Assembly: GCA_964542915.1 (NCBI GenBank)
Contig: CAZIVP010000023.1
Coordinates: 1-46,829, forward strand
Length of the DNA stretch: 46,829 nucleotides
DNA from: CAZIVP01 sp964542915
GTDB taxonomy: Bacteria > Calditrichota > Calditrichia > Calditrichales > Calditrichaceae
Direction: 5' to 3'
Below are positions 24,296-33,692 of the stretch, piece after piece (positions within the stretch are counted from its first letter, which is position 1; each line of letters begins with the position of its first letter). Under the pieces are notes generated by a model, which did no database searches, was not told the origin of the DNA, and saw nothing but the letters and a program-made list of their open reading frames with translations. A program made the position numbers and the translations under genes.

Positions 24296-24869
24296 ATTCG
24301 TTTTATCGTCCTGTTGGATGCCCTAACTTTATTGGCCGAACAAGCAGCAATAATAAAAGACGCGGCAGGTAAAATCAAGTTTATATAGCCGACACGCCGG
24401 TCGTGAAGTTCCTTTCTGACGGGAAGAGTCCGCCGGATCATTGGTTTGAGGCCGAGCTTCGGTGTTAGTAGCGCTGATTTGAACAATGTATTCCCGCTTT
24501 CCGCCGGTTAGCGGACAGGCCGCAGGGAAGGGCTTCACGTCGCTGACAATTTTTCACTTTTAACTTTTGCAGCCTCAGTTCCATCGCGCTAAAGCACGGC
24601 GTCGATGGTAAAGAACGTTCTGGGGGCATTACCCACTTCGTTCCTGTTTTTTCTTTTCGCTTTTCTATTTACTTCCTCTCTTTTACCAAGGCCGTTGCAT
24701 TGACCCGCAAATCATCTTGAATTAGCGCCGCTTATTTAGTACTTTTTGAGATTAAAAACAAAGTAAAAACGTTGGTTCATTACGGATCGCAAGCCGGCGT
24801 TCAAAACATCGAAAAACATTAACTCCACTTACAATTTGATGTAAGAGATACCACGAAAAGGAGGCGACT
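24296..24869. other. 574-base intergenic region upstream of the EF-G-like gene
   Basis: This lies between divergent genes (DUF2203 leftward, EF-G-like rightward). It contains the second copy of the 27-base pyrimidine-rich repeat and an AT-rich run at about 24725-24775 that is the best candidate promoter zone for the EF-G-like gene. I could not assign boxes with confidence, and no coding frame is convincing. Confidence 0.45.
24644..24670. repeat. Dispersed pyrimidine-rich repeat, copy 2
   Basis: Partner of 17892-17918, matching at 25 of 27 positions in the same orientation. Similarity fades on both sides, suggesting old dispersed intergenic repeats. Confidence 0.45.
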
Positions 24870-26945
24870 GTGAAGGAATTCCAGACTGATCAAATTCGCA
24901 ATATAGTTCTCGGCGGACACGGAAGCACCGGCAAAACCATGCTTACGGAAGCTTTGCTATATAACATGAAAGAGATCAACCGCATCGGCGCCATCGAACA
25001 AGGGTCCACTGTTTCCGACTACAACGCTGATGAAATCAATCGCCAAATCTCCATTAACACCTCCCTGAGTCACGGCGAATGGCGCAACCATAAAATCAAC
25101 ATGCTCGATACGCCCGGTTATTCGGATTTCTTCGGCGAAGTGACCGGCGCCATGCGCGTTGCGGATACCGTTATGATTTTGGTTTCGGCCGCATCGGGGG
25201 TTGAAGTCGGAACGGAACTGGTTTGGAACGAAGCGCAAAAAAACGGTGTGCCGCGTATCCTGATCATCAATAAACTGGACCGCGATAATATTAATTTCGA
25301 CAACGTCGTTGAAGGCCTGCGGGAAAGCTTCGGGCACCAGGTGGTCCTGGCTCAGATGCCGGTGGAAACGGGGCAGAATTTTGATTCGGTCGTGGATCTA
25401 TTCCGCATGAAATTATTGAACTTTAAAAAAGACAACAGCGGCGCGTTCACGGAAGAGGAAATTCCGGCCGGTTTACGGGATAAAGCCGACGAATATCATC
25501 TGAAACTTATCGAAGCGGTCGCCGAAAGCGATGAATCGTTGATGGAAAAATATTTCGAAGCAGGTGAACTAACGGAAGAGGAATTCCGTCAGGGTTTCCG
25601 TAAGGCGTTCGCACAGCATGTGGTGTTTCCTGTTTTTTGCACAGCCGCGGTTGAAAATGTCGGCGTGAAACGCTTGCTGGATGTAATCGTCAATTTCTGC
25701 CCGGCGCCCAACGAACTGGGCGAGAAGCAAGGCGAAAATGAGGAAAGCCGCAAAGTGGATGATAACGAACCTATGTCCGCTTTTGTCTTCAAAACCCATT
25801 CCGAACAGCATGTGGGCGAACTCTCTTATTTTAAGGTCTTGTCCGGTATGCTAAAAAGCGGCGAAGATGTAAGTAACGCCACCGACGGCCACAGTGAACG
25901 CATCGGGCAAATCTTTGTTTTGAACGGCAAAAACAAGAAAAACGTGGAAAGCCTCCATGCCGGCGATATCGGCGCGCTCGTTAAACTGAAAGGTACGCAC
26001 ACCAGCGACACATTGGCAGCCAAAGGTAAAGAAATCGTCTACCCCAAAATCGATTTTCCCGATCCGCTCATCCGTACCGCTATCCGCCCCAAAGCCAAGG
26101 GGGATGAAGAAAAGATCAGTAACGGCCTGCACGTACTGCACGAAGAAGACCCCACTTTTGTTTATACACAAGACCCGGAACTGCGCCAGACCATCGTTTC
26201 CGGCCAGGGCGAACTGCACCTGACCATCATTATGCGCCGTCTCAATCAGCGATTCGGCGTGGAAGTGGAAGAGGAAGAACCCAAAATACCCTATCGCGAA
26301 ACCATTAAAAAACAAGCGGAAGCCCAGGGTAAATTCAAGAAACAATCCGGCGGCCGCGGTCAATACGGGGACTGCTTTCTGCGGCTGGAGCCGATGGAAC
26401 GCGGTGAAAAATTCGAATTTGTCGACGCCATTGTCGGCGGCGTGATTCCGAATAAATTCATCCCCGCCGTGGAAAAAGGCGTGGTTGAAACCATGAACAA
26501 AGGCGTACTGGCGGGCTATCCGGTGGTCGACGTGCGCGTGACGGTTTACGACGGCAGCTATCACAGTGTGGATTCCTCGGAAATGGCGTTCAAAGTCGCA
26601 GCGTCCATGGCGTTTAAGAACGCATTTCAAAGCGCCAAACCCGTGTTGCTGGAACCGATATACGACATCGAAGTGCGGGTGCCCGACGAATATATGGGAG
26701 ACGTAATGGGCGATATCAGCGGTCGCCGCGGGAAAATCATGGGCATGGATTCCGAAGGACGTTTCCAGGTCATTAAAGCCAAAGTTCCGCTGGCCGAGCT
26801 GTACCGTTATTCCACTACGCTCCGTTCCATAACCGCCGGCAAAGGCATTCATAAGCGCGCCTTTTCACACTATGAAGAGGTGCCGTCCGACCAGGTGGAC
26901 AAGATTATCGAAAAAGCCAAAAAGGAAAAAGAGGAAGAAGAATAA
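24870..26945 (+). CDS. Elongation factor G-like GTPase (EF-G paralogue)
   Basis: This 691-aa translational GTPase has the five-domain EF-G layout. G1 is GHGSTGKT (16-23), G3 is DTPGY (80-84) and G4 is NKLD (134-137). Domain IV carries GGRGQYGDCFLRLEP, and the C-terminus has the EF-G domain V motif GDISGRRGKIMGM. The G1 loop (GST in place of the usual DAG) marks it as the EF-G-like clade rather than the main FusA, and it is not near ribosomal protein genes. The start is GTG with a strong AAGGAGG ribosome site at six-base spacing. The exact role of this clade (ribosome recycling, alternative translocation or GTPase regulation) is not settled. It ends in an acidic/lysine-rich tail. A 10-bp hairpin follows the stop. 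Confidence 0.9.
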   Translation: MKEFQTDQIRNIVLGGHGSTGKTMLTEALLYNMKEINRIGAIEQGSTVSDYNADEINRQISINTSLSHGEWRNHKINMLDTPGYSDFFGEVTGAMRVADTVMILVSAASGVEVGTELVWNEAQKNGVPRILIINKLDRDNINFDNVVEGLRESFGHQVVLAQMPVETGQNFDSVVDLFRMKLLNFKKDNSGAFTEEEIPAGLRDKADEYHLKLIEAVAESDESLMEKYFEAGELTEEEFRQGFRKAFAQHVVFPVFCTAAVENVGVKRLLDVIVNFCPAPNELGEKQGENEESRKVDDNEPMSAFVFKTHSEQHVGELSYFKVLSGMLKSGEDVSNATDGHSERIGQIFVLNGKNKKNVESLHAGDIGALVKLKGTHTSDTLAAKGKEIVYPKIDFPDPLIRTAIRPKAKGDEEKISNGLHVLHEEDPTFVYTQDPELRQTIVSGQGELHLTIIMRRLNQRFGVEVEEEEPKIPYRETIKKQAEAQGKFKKQSGGRGQYGDCFLRLEPMERGEKFEFVDAIVGGVIPNKFIPAVEKGVVETMNKGVLAGYPVVDVRVTVYDGSYHSVDSSEMAFKVAASMAFKNAFQSAKPVLLEPIYDIEVRVPDEYMGDVMGDISGRRGKIMGMDSEGRFQVIKAKVPLAELYRYSTTLRSITAGKGIHKRAFSHYEEVPSDQVDKIIEKAKKEKEEEE

Positions 26946-26982
26946 ACCCTCGTTTGACATTTGATGCTTCAAAATCGTTATG

Positions 26983-27015
26983 CATAGCCCAATATCGATC
27001 CGGTGTTGGGCTATG
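26983..27015 (+). terminator. Hairpin after the EF-G-like gene
   Basis: CATAGCCCAA (26983-26992) pairs perfectly with TTGGGCTATG (27006-27015) around a 13-base loop, 38 bases after the EF-G-like stop and about 25 bases before the HIT gene start. There is no T-run after it, so it is not a classical intrinsic terminator. It may be a processing or attenuation hairpin, or stabilise the mRNA end. Confidence 0.5.
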
Positions 27016-27040
27016 TTGTAATGTATAAAGGATGAAATCT

Positions 27041-27526
27041 ATGGAAAATTTGTGGGCGCCCTGGCGCATGGAATACATTTTGAGCAACGCCGAACAGACC
27101 GAAGGTTGTATATTTTGCGAACTGCCCAAGGAACAAAACGACAAAAAAAATCTGATCGCCTACCGCGGCGAACAGTGTTTCGTCATTCTGAACCGGTTTC
27201 CCTATAACAACGGCCACGTGATGGTCGTGCCCTACCAACACACCCGCGATATCCTTGAACTGAACGACGAACAACTGCTGGATATTCAACAGACGATCAA
27301 AAAAACGGTACAGGCCCTGCGCGAGACCATGAATCCCCATGCCATGAATATCGGTATGAATTTAGGACGGGTCGCCGGCGCCGGCATCGAAGACCACGTG
27401 CACTACCATATCGTACCGCGCTGGAACGGCGACACCAATTTCATGCCGGTGCTGGGCGGAACGAAAGTCATTTCCGAAGCCCTGAACAAAACCTGGGCAA
27501 AATTGAACGAAGCCATGAACCGCTGA
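27041..27526 (+). CDS. HIT family hydrolase (Ap4A-type)
   Basis: This 161-aa HIT protein opens MENLWAPWRMEYI, the hallmark of the Fhit/Ap4A-phosphorylase-like branch. CIFC is a possible zinc-binding pair, and the histidine triad HVHYHIVPR has the nucleophilic middle histidine. The family cleaves dinucleoside polyphosphates or nucleoside phosphoramidates. An earlier in-frame ATG (27032) lies immediately after the AAAGG ribosome site with no spacing, whereas 27041 has about eight bases, so I chose 27041. It is separated from the EF-G-like gene by the hairpin at 26983. Confidence 0.93.
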   Translation: MENLWAPWRMEYILSNAEQTEGCIFCELPKEQNDKKNLIAYRGEQCFVILNRFPYNNGHVMVVPYQHTRDILELNDEQLLDIQQTIKKTVQALRETMNPHAMNIGMNLGRVAGAGIEDHVHYHIVPRWNGDTNFMPVLGGTKVISEALNKTWAKLNEAMNR

Positions 27527-27604
27527 ATGTTCGTTTCGAGGCTTCGATGCCTTGATTTCACCTCAATATGAACATCGAGTTACATTAAACACTCGGAGCC
27601 ATCC

Positions 27605-28831
27605 ATGCCAACGCTGATTACCAACATCGGGCGGTTATACAGCCCGGACACCACCCAAGGGTACGGACATATACGTGAACAGTGTAATGTTTCGCTCCTT
27701 CTAAAAGACGGCATGATTGAAAAAATCGAATCCGATCCCGTCCCACGTATAACCGGCTATACAACCATCGACGCCGGCGGCCGAACCATATTGCCCGGTT
27801 TTGTGGACGCTCACACCCACCCGGTTTTCTGGAAAACACGGGAAGATGAATTCATCATGCGGGTTCAGGGCAAAAGCTACGAAGAGATCGCACAGGCAGG
27901 CGGCGGCATCCGCAACAGCGTGCGCCGTTTCCGCGAAGCCGATAAAGAAAACATTCGGTCGGTTACACGCCAGCGGCTGCTCTATTTCCCGCGTTACGGC
28001 ACTACCACCATCGAGGCCAAAAGCGGTTACGGCCTGTCCACCGATGATGAAATCAAATCGCTGGAAATCATACGGGATTTGAACGAAGAGGGTCCTCTGG
28101 AAATGATTCCCACTTTTCTCGGCGCCCATGAGGTGCCCGATGAATATCAACATGATCGAAAGGCTTTCATCGATCTGGTCATCAAAGAAATGATCCCACG
28201 CGTGGCGGAACAAAAACTGGCGCGCTACTGCGACATTTTCTGTGAAAAAGGCGTCTTCAGCGTGGAAGAGAGCCGCGCAATTCTTGAGGCCGCCCGTACA
28301 TACGGTTTGGAACCGCGTCTGCACGCCGATGAACTGTATCCACTGGGCGGGGCGGAGCTGGCTGCTGAGCTACACGCCCTTTCCGCCGATCATCTCGTTA
28401 ACATTTCCGAGCAGGGCATTCGCCAAATGGCCGAGGCCGGCGTCATTCCCATCGTTCTGCCGGGCACGACCTTCTTCCTGGGTAAAGACCGCTTTGCACC
28501 TGCGCGCGAGATGATCGAAGCCGGTTGTGAGGTTGCGATCGCGACCGATTTCAATCCCGGCAGTTCCACCACCCACAATATTCAACTCATGTGGACCATC
28601 GCCGCGCTTAAACTGGGCATGCTGCCGGAAGAGCTTCTTTGGGCCACCACCATAACGGCGGCAAAATCCATTGGCCTGGCGGAGCGCATCGGCTCCATCG
28701 ATGCCGGTAAACAGGCCGATCTTGTTATACTGGATATTCCTAATCTAAACTACTTACCCTACCATTACGGGATGAATCATACGTTTATGACGATTAAAAA
28801 GGGTAAAATGGTTTATCAATCCTCACATTAA
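27605..28831 (+). CDS. hutI: Imidazolonepropionase
   Basis: HutI hydrolyses imidazolone-5-propionate to formiminoglutamate, the third step of histidine degradation. This 408-aa amidohydrolase has the metal-binding HTH of GFVDAHTHPVF (H70, H72), the family's TTIEAKSGYGLS, HADELYP and ATDFNPGS motifs, and a normal length. The ribosome site GGAG lies seven bases before the ATG. No hutH or hutU is in the window, so the rest of the pathway must be elsewhere. The macro-domain gene starts immediately after it. Confidence 0.94.
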   Translation: MPTLITNIGRLYSPDTTQGYGHIREQCNVSLLLKDGMIEKIESDPVPRITGYTTIDAGGRTILPGFVDAHTHPVFWKTREDEFIMRVQGKSYEEIAQAGGGIRNSVRRFREADKENIRSVTRQRLLYFPRYGTTTIEAKSGYGLSTDDEIKSLEIIRDLNEEGPLEMIPTFLGAHEVPDEYQHDRKAFIDLVIKEMIPRVAEQKLARYCDIFCEKGVFSVEESRAILEAARTYGLEPRLHADELYPLGGAELAAELHALSADHLVNISEQGIRQMAEAGVIPIVLPGTTFFLGKDRFAPAREMIEAGCEVAIATDFNPGSSTTHNIQLMWTIAALKLGMLPEELLWATTITAAKSIGLAERIGSIDAGKQADLVILDIPNLNYLPYHYGMNHTFMTIKKGKMVYQSSH

Positions 28832-28849
28832 CCAATGGGAGGTAAAATC

Positions 28850-29389
28850 ATGCAAGTATCCGTTAACAAACAGAACGGACGGCTGCACCTGCAAACCGGA
28901 GACATCACAGAGATGCAGGTGGACGCCGTTGTCAATGCCGCCAATGACCGGCTGATTCTCGGCGGCGGTGTGGCGGGCGCCATCGCGCGTAAGGGCGGTC
29001 CGTCCATTCAGGAAGAATGCAATCGCATCGGTGGTACCTATGTGGGCGGCGCGGTAATCACCACGGGTGGAAATCTGCCTGCTAAATACGTCATCCACGC
29101 CGTTGGACCACGTATGGGCGAGGGCGAGGAGGAACGGAAACTGGCCGACGCCGCCCGAAACAGCTTGAAGGTGGCGGCCGAGAATCAACTTGAAAGCATC
29201 GCGTTTCCGGCGATTAGCACGGGCATCTTCGGTTTTCCCGTCGATCGTTGCGCCCGGATTATGCTCAGGGAATGTTTGAATTACCTGGAAAAAGGCGGCA
29301 GCGTTAAAGATATTTATCTGTGTTTGTTCGATGAGAAAACGTATACGATTTTTAGCGATACCCTGAAAACGATGGAAAACGTCGATTAA
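28850..29389 (+). CDS. Macro domain protein (ADP-ribose binding/hydrolase)
   Basis: This single macro domain of about 179 residues has VVNAANDRLILGGGVAGAI (ADP-ribose pocket), IHAVGPRMGEG, and AFPAISTGIFGFPVDRCA (phosphate-binding loop). Proteins of this type remove ADP-ribose from proteins or nucleic acids, or deacetylate O-acetyl-ADP-ribose. The ATG at 28835 overlaps the GGGAGG ribosome site, and 28850 has seven-base spacing, so it is the better start. It follows hutI by 18 bases and is probably co-transcribed. It converges on bshA, whose coding end overlaps its stop by four bases. Confidence 0.92.
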   Translation: MQVSVNKQNGRLHLQTGDITEMQVDAVVNAANDRLILGGGVAGAIARKGGPSIQEECNRIGGTYVGGAVITTGGNLPAKYVIHAVGPRMGEGEEERKLADAARNSLKVAAENQLESIAFPAISTGIFGFPVDRCARIMLRECLNYLEKGGSVKDIYLCLFDEKTYTIFSDTLKTMENVD

Positions 29390-30510
29390 GCTCCGTCCAG
29401 AATCGACTGGTAATAATCGACGTACTGGGGTACAATCTTATCCGCCCGATACTCCTGTGATGATATTTCCCGTGCCTTTTTTGAAAACTTCTGTCGCAGG
29501 CTTTTGTCTTCCAGGAGCAGTGCAATGGAGTTCGCGAAGGCTTCGTTATCGCCCACTTCACAAACAAAGCCGGTTTGGCCGTGGCGGTTCACTTCTTTCA
29601 AGCCGCCGGCGTTGGAGGTAACGCAGGGTACGCCGCACGCCATGGCTTCCAGAGCGGCGAGACCGAAACTTTCATTTTCGCTCGGCAGAATAAACACATC
29701 GGTAATGGAGAGAATATCGGCCACATTCTCCTGCTTGCCTAAAAACAGGATCGAATCGCACAGGTCTTTCTCGTTACAGAGACGCTCCACGGTTGAGCGC
29801 TCGGGGCCGTCACCCACCATAAGCAGTTTGAATTTGAACTTTCCTTTTAAGCGTTCCACCATGGGTATAAGATCGTGTACCCGCTTTAATGGCCGAAAAT
29901 TGGACACATGCGTTAAAATGAATTCATCCGGGCCGCAACACTGGCTTCGGAGGTTCTGGTTGGCGCTGATATTCATAAAATCATCGGGAATAAAATTATG
30001 GATCACCTTGATAGGATTGCGGATATTGAAGATATCGACGGTTTCTTTACGCAGATACTCGGATACCGCCGTGACGCCGCTGCTCTCTTCGATTGAAAAT
30101 TTGGCAATTTTGATGAACGAAGGATTCGGCCCTATGAGCGTGATATCCGTGCCGTGCAGGGTGGTTATGAATTTAATTTTGCGGTTTTCCACCATTTGAC
30201 TGGCAAGATAGGCGCTGGCGGCGTGCGGTATGGCGTAATGCACATGCAGTAAATCCAGATTGGCAAACTCGATTACCTCAACCATTTTGGATGCCAGCGA
30301 CAGTGAATAGGGCGGATATTCGAACAGAGGATATTTAATGACCTCGACTTCATGATAAAACAAATTGGCCTGAAAACGATTAAGCCGATATGGCAGAGCG
30401 TACGATATAAAGTGCACTTCGTGGCCCATCTGTGCCAGTTTTTTACCGAGCTCCGTTGCGACGACGCCGCTTCCGCCGTAGGTAGGATAACAGGTGATAC
30501 CAATTTTCAT
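29386..30510 (-). CDS. bshA: N-acetylglucosaminyl L-malate synthase BshA
   Basis: BshA is the GT4-type retaining glycosyltransferase that joins GlcNAc from UDP-GlcNAc to L-malate, the first step of bacillithiol synthesis. MKIGITCYPTYGGSGVV at the N-terminus, HVHYAIPHA, TTLHGTDITL, VSNFRPLKR and the nucleotide-sugar motif ENESFGLAALEAMACG are characteristic. The true start is the ATG at 30510. An upstream extension of 22 codons runs into the preceding response-regulator gene and has no family similarity. It begins four bases after that gene's stop. BshB and BshC are not in the window. Confidence 0.93.
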   Translation of the reverse strand: MKIGITCYPTYGGSGVVATELGKKLAQMGHEVHFISYALPYRLNRFQANLFYHEVEVIKYPLFEYPPYSLSLASKMVEVIEFANLDLLHVHYAIPHAASAYLASQMVENRKIKFITTLHGTDITLIGPNPSFIKIAKFSIEESSGVTAVSEYLRKETVDIFNIRNPIKVIHNFIPDDFMNISANQNLRSQCCGPDEFILTHVSNFRPLKRVHDLIPMVERLKGKFKFKLLMVGDGPERSTVERLCNEKDLCDSILFLGKQENVADILSITDVFILPSENESFGLAALEAMACGVPCVTSNAGGLKEVNRHGQTGFVCEVGDNEAFANSIALLLEDKSLRQKFSKKAREISSQEYRADKIVPQYVDYYQSILDGA

Positions 30511-30514
30511 GTAT

Positions 30515-32035
30515 TTATTGAACCATTTTGGGATTAAAAATTTGTACCTGGTTGCGCCCGTTCCGTTTGGCCACATAGAGCGCCGTATCGGATTTGCTGA
30601 TTAGGTCGCGGTAGTCATCCGCATCTTCGGGAAGAGATGCAACACCGATGCTGACTGTAATTTTGCCGTCCGGTTGAATTTGCTGATGCTCGAATCGCGC
30701 CGTCTCCACATTGGAACGGATACGTTCGGCCAGGATGCGCGCGCCTTCGTTTTTTACTTCCGGTAAAATAATGGCGAACTCTTCGCCGCCGTAGCGGGCG
30801 ACAATATCATTTTCACGAACCGTGTGTTTCAGAATTTGCCCCAGTTTTCGTAAGACCTCATCGCCTGCCGGATGGCCCATAGTATCATTATAATTTTTAA
30901 AGTGATCCACATCCAGTATCAGTAATGACAAATCATTCTCGGTACGCTTGTGACGGACAATCTCTTCTCTCAAACGCAATTCAAAATAACGAAAATTGTG
31001 TAATTCCGTCATGCCGTCCGTATAGGAGAGTTGTTTAACCTCCTGATACAAAGCGGCGTTGGTAACGGCTATGGAGATCATATTACTCAAAATAACGATT
31101 TGCTCCATATCCTGTCGTTCATAAGGTTTATTGTTAACTCTGGGGCCGAAACAGATTATTCCTTCCGTCTGACCGCGATAAATGATCGGAGAAATGATAT
31201 GGACATCCAGTTGCTGAAACATGCGTAATGCCGACGATTCCAGCCCGCTTTCGGTTAACGATTCGATCAGTACCGGTTTGGCCTCGGTTCTGAACCTGGA
31301 AAAAATAGGATCGCTTTTTTCGATGCTAAGGTTTGCCAATTGATCCTGGTAAAATCCCTTGCTGTTCATGACCTTCAGGCGGTTTTCCATAGGACGTCCG
31401 GGATAGAAAAAAATCAACTTCTTACATCCGAAGCGCCCGGCGAACATCAGCAATATGGAATTGATCAAACGTTGTAAATCGAGGATGGAAGTCAGCTCCA
31501 TGGAAACATCGAACAAGTCGTGCAGATTGATTACCGTTTTTCGCAGATCTGCGTTTTTTTCGATCAGGGATTGGTTAAGCTGATTGATTCGTTCATTGGC
31601 GTTTTCAAGTTCATGGGATTGATGCACTAAAAGCTCATTCATCGTCTTCATCCGTAAGGTTGTTTTAATACGGGCGTATAATTCATCCATGTTAAAAGGT
31701 TTGATGATATAATCGTCGGCGCCCTCGTTTAATCCCTCTACAATGTCATCGATCTTCTTTTTGGCCGTGATGATGATGATGGGGAGATAATTTTCCACGG
31801 TTCGGCGCTCAGTTAACCGGTCCATAAAATCTTTACCGGACATGCCGGGCAACATCAAATCCAATAAAATGAGATCCGGTTTCTGTTCTTTTATGGATTC
31901 CAGACCCTCTTCTGCATTACCAACGGCGGTTACGTTAAACTGGCGATCTTCCAGATAGCGCTTCACTAGTTTCATCAAGTCCTGGTGATCTTCAATCAAC
32001 AGTATATTATTGGACCTGTTTTGTTCGAAATGCAT
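30515..32035 (-). CDS. Response regulator with GAF-like and GGDEF domains (diguanylate cyclase)
   Basis: This 506-aa c-di-GMP synthase is controlled by phosphorylation. The receiver domain (about 10-125) has phospho-acceptor D59 (LILLDLMLPG) and K112. A coiled-coil (about 130-180) leads into a GAF-like sensor (about 190-335). The C-terminal GGDEF domain carries an intact GGEEF active site (416-420) and an RxxD inhibitory site (REND, 407-410) five residues before it, so product inhibition is likely. It is upstream of bshA with a four-base gap. No cognate histidine kinase is adjacent. It is transcribed divergently from the aminotransferase gene. Confidence 0.92.
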   Translation of the reverse strand: MHFEQNRSNNILLIEDHQDLMKLVKRYLEDRQFNVTAVGNAEEGLESIKEQKPDLILLDLMLPGMSGKDFMDRLTERRTVENYLPIIIITAKKKIDDIVEGLNEGADDYIIKPFNMDELYARIKTTLRMKTMNELLVHQSHELENANERINQLNQSLIEKNADLRKTVINLHDLFDVSMELTSILDLQRLINSILLMFAGRFGCKKLIFFYPGRPMENRLKVMNSKGFYQDQLANLSIEKSDPIFSRFRTEAKPVLIESLTESGLESSALRMFQQLDVHIISPIIYRGQTEGIICFGPRVNNKPYERQDMEQIVILSNMISIAVTNAALYQEVKQLSYTDGMTELHNFRYFELRLREEIVRHKRTENDLSLLILDVDHFKNYNDTMGHPAGDEVLRKLGQILKHTVRENDIVARYGGEEFAIILPEVKNEGARILAERIRSNVETARFEHQQIQPDGKITVSIGVASLPEDADDYRDLISKSDTALYVAKRNGRNQVQIFNPKMVQ

Positions 32036-32366
32036 TTTAATCCATTATTTTTCGATTGTATATTTTTAGGCATATTCGGCATAACTTATTACTTTTTAAG
32101 AAAAAATGCTCAACCAGCACAAAATCGCCCCATGCGATCATTGAAATCTTGTTTTCAGGTTCGGTTAAAATACCTCTGCTTCCCGGCATGCGTTCAATTA
32201 TCCCTTTACGCCTGGCATGTCGTCTATAGTTTATACATAGCTCAACTTAACATGCCCGTAATATATAAAAAATCAGTTGGATTTTAAATTGGAATTTCAA
32301 CGCCGCCTGGCTAAATTGCCTGACTTCTCTGATAAAGATGTTGAACATGAAAGCTATGGAGTTGAT
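32036..32366. other. Divergent promoter region
   Basis: This interval of about 330 bases lies between the diguanylate cyclase (leftward) and the DegT-family aminotransferase (rightward). It must hold promoters for both. AT-rich tracts at about 32036-32110 and 32240-32280 are the likely places, but no clear boxes were assigned. A 30-codon upstream in-frame extension of the aminotransferase frame (32277-32366) has no ribosome site and is treated as non-coding. Confidence 0.45.
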
Positions 32367-33494
32367 ATGGCCGTAAAAGAAGTTCCCTTGTTGGATTTAA
32401 AAGCACAATATAAAACCATTCGCGACGTAATCGAGCCGGTCGTCAAAGAAGTAATGGAATCCCAGTATTTCATACTGGGACCGAAGGTTAAAGTTTTCGA
32501 AGAACATATCGCTGAATACTGCCGTGCCAATTACGCCGTGGGCGTATCTTCCGGATCGGACGCCTTATTGATCGCCCTGATGGCGCTCGACATTCAGCCC
32601 GGAGACGAAGTCATCACAACGGCCTATTCCTTCTTCGCCACGGCGGGATCCATTGCCAGGTTAAACGCCCGACCGGTTTTGGTCGATATCGATCCGAATA
32701 CTTATAACATGGACCCCGGCCAGCTGCAAGCCGCAATCAGCAAAAAAACAAAAGCTATATTGCCGGTGCACCTTTACGGACAAATGGCGGACATGGATCC
32801 TATAATGGAAATAGCCCGCAAACATCATTTGTATGTTATCGAAGATGCGGCACAGGCGATCGGCAGCGATTATTATGACGGACGCCGCGCAGGTTCCATT
32901 GGCGATATGGGCTGCTTTTCGTTTTTTCCGAGTAAAAATCTGGGCGGTTTTGGCGACGGCGGGCTCGTTACGACAAACGACGAAGCCCTTTATAACAAAA
33001 TGGTTTATTTACGCAATCACGGTGCACACCCCAAATACTATCATAAAATGATCGGCGGTAATTTCCGCCTGGATGCCCTGCAGGCGGCCGTACTGGATGT
33101 GAAACTTAATCATCTGGATCGCTGGACCGAGGGACGCCAGAAAAACGCCGATATTTACGACCAGGGATTTGAATCGCGCGGATTGACCAAAATCATTAAT
33201 CGCCCGCAACGTATGAAGGGCTATCGCCATATTTTTAATCAATACATTATCCGGGCGCCGCACCGGGACGAACTGATGCACTATCTCAAAGAACACAATA
33301 TCGGATGCGAAATCTATTACCCCCTTGCCTTCCATCATCAGGAATGCTTTGCCTATTTGGGATATAGCCAGGACGCCTTCCCGCAGGCTGAAAAGGCGGC
33401 AAACGAAACCCTGGCACTACCCATCTATCCGGAACTGAGTTTAGAACAGCAAGAATACGTAATGGATACCATTGCATCATTTTATTCGGGTTAA
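32367..33494 (+). CDS. DegT/DnrJ/EryC1/StrS family sugar aminotransferase
   Basis: This 375-aa PLP-dependent aminotransferase is of the type that forms amino sugars on nucleotide-linked keto-sugars for surface polysaccharides or lipid A variants. VPLLDLKAQY opens the fold, IEDAAQAIGS includes the aspartate that contacts PLP (D160), and the Schiff-base lysine is in SFFPSKNLGG (K190). RLDALQAAVL and a C-terminal YYPLAFHHQECF follow. The ATG at 32367 with GGAG at six-base spacing is chosen. It stands alone, so its pathway cannot be named from context. Confidence 0.92.
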   Translation: MAVKEVPLLDLKAQYKTIRDVIEPVVKEVMESQYFILGPKVKVFEEHIAEYCRANYAVGVSSGSDALLIALMALDIQPGDEVITTAYSFFATAGSIARLNARPVLVDIDPNTYNMDPGQLQAAISKKTKAILPVHLYGQMADMDPIMEIARKHHLYVIEDAAQAIGSDYYDGRRAGSIGDMGCFSFFPSKNLGGFGDGGLVTTNDEALYNKMVYLRNHGAHPKYYHKMIGGNFRLDALQAAVLDVKLNHLDRWTEGRQKNADIYDQGFESRGLTKIINRPQRMKGYRHIFNQYIIRAPHRDELMHYLKEHNIGCEIYYPLAFHHQECFAYLGYSQDAFPQAEKAANETLALPIYPELSLEQQEYVMDTIASFYSG

Positions 33495-33692
33495 GACAAA
33501 GGCTTTATTCTGTGTGCTCAACAAGGGTAATATGAGAAAAGCGATAACGGTCCGTTGAGATTGTGACTCATTAATGTTCAGAATCTACTAAATATACTGC
33601 CGTGTGTTTATTACGGAAGTGAAACCGTTATAAGCTCTTAATATATCCCTGAATGAAATAGAGAGAGGGCTCGGTTGAGAAAATATCAGGCC

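Noticed and set aside
25851..26852. A 333-codon minus-strand open frame rich in Phe and His
   Set aside because: It is the mirror of EF-G coding sequence (Phe/His from reversed Lys/Met/Val codons) and is not a gene.
26983..27015. Strong intrinsic terminator after the EF-G-like gene
   Set aside because: The stem is perfect but no T-run follows, so I list it only as a hairpin of uncertain role.
32277..32366. 30-codon N-terminal extension of the aminotransferase
   Set aside because: It would start at TTG without a ribosome site and has no similarity to the family N-terminus. The ATG at 32367 has GGAG at good spacing.
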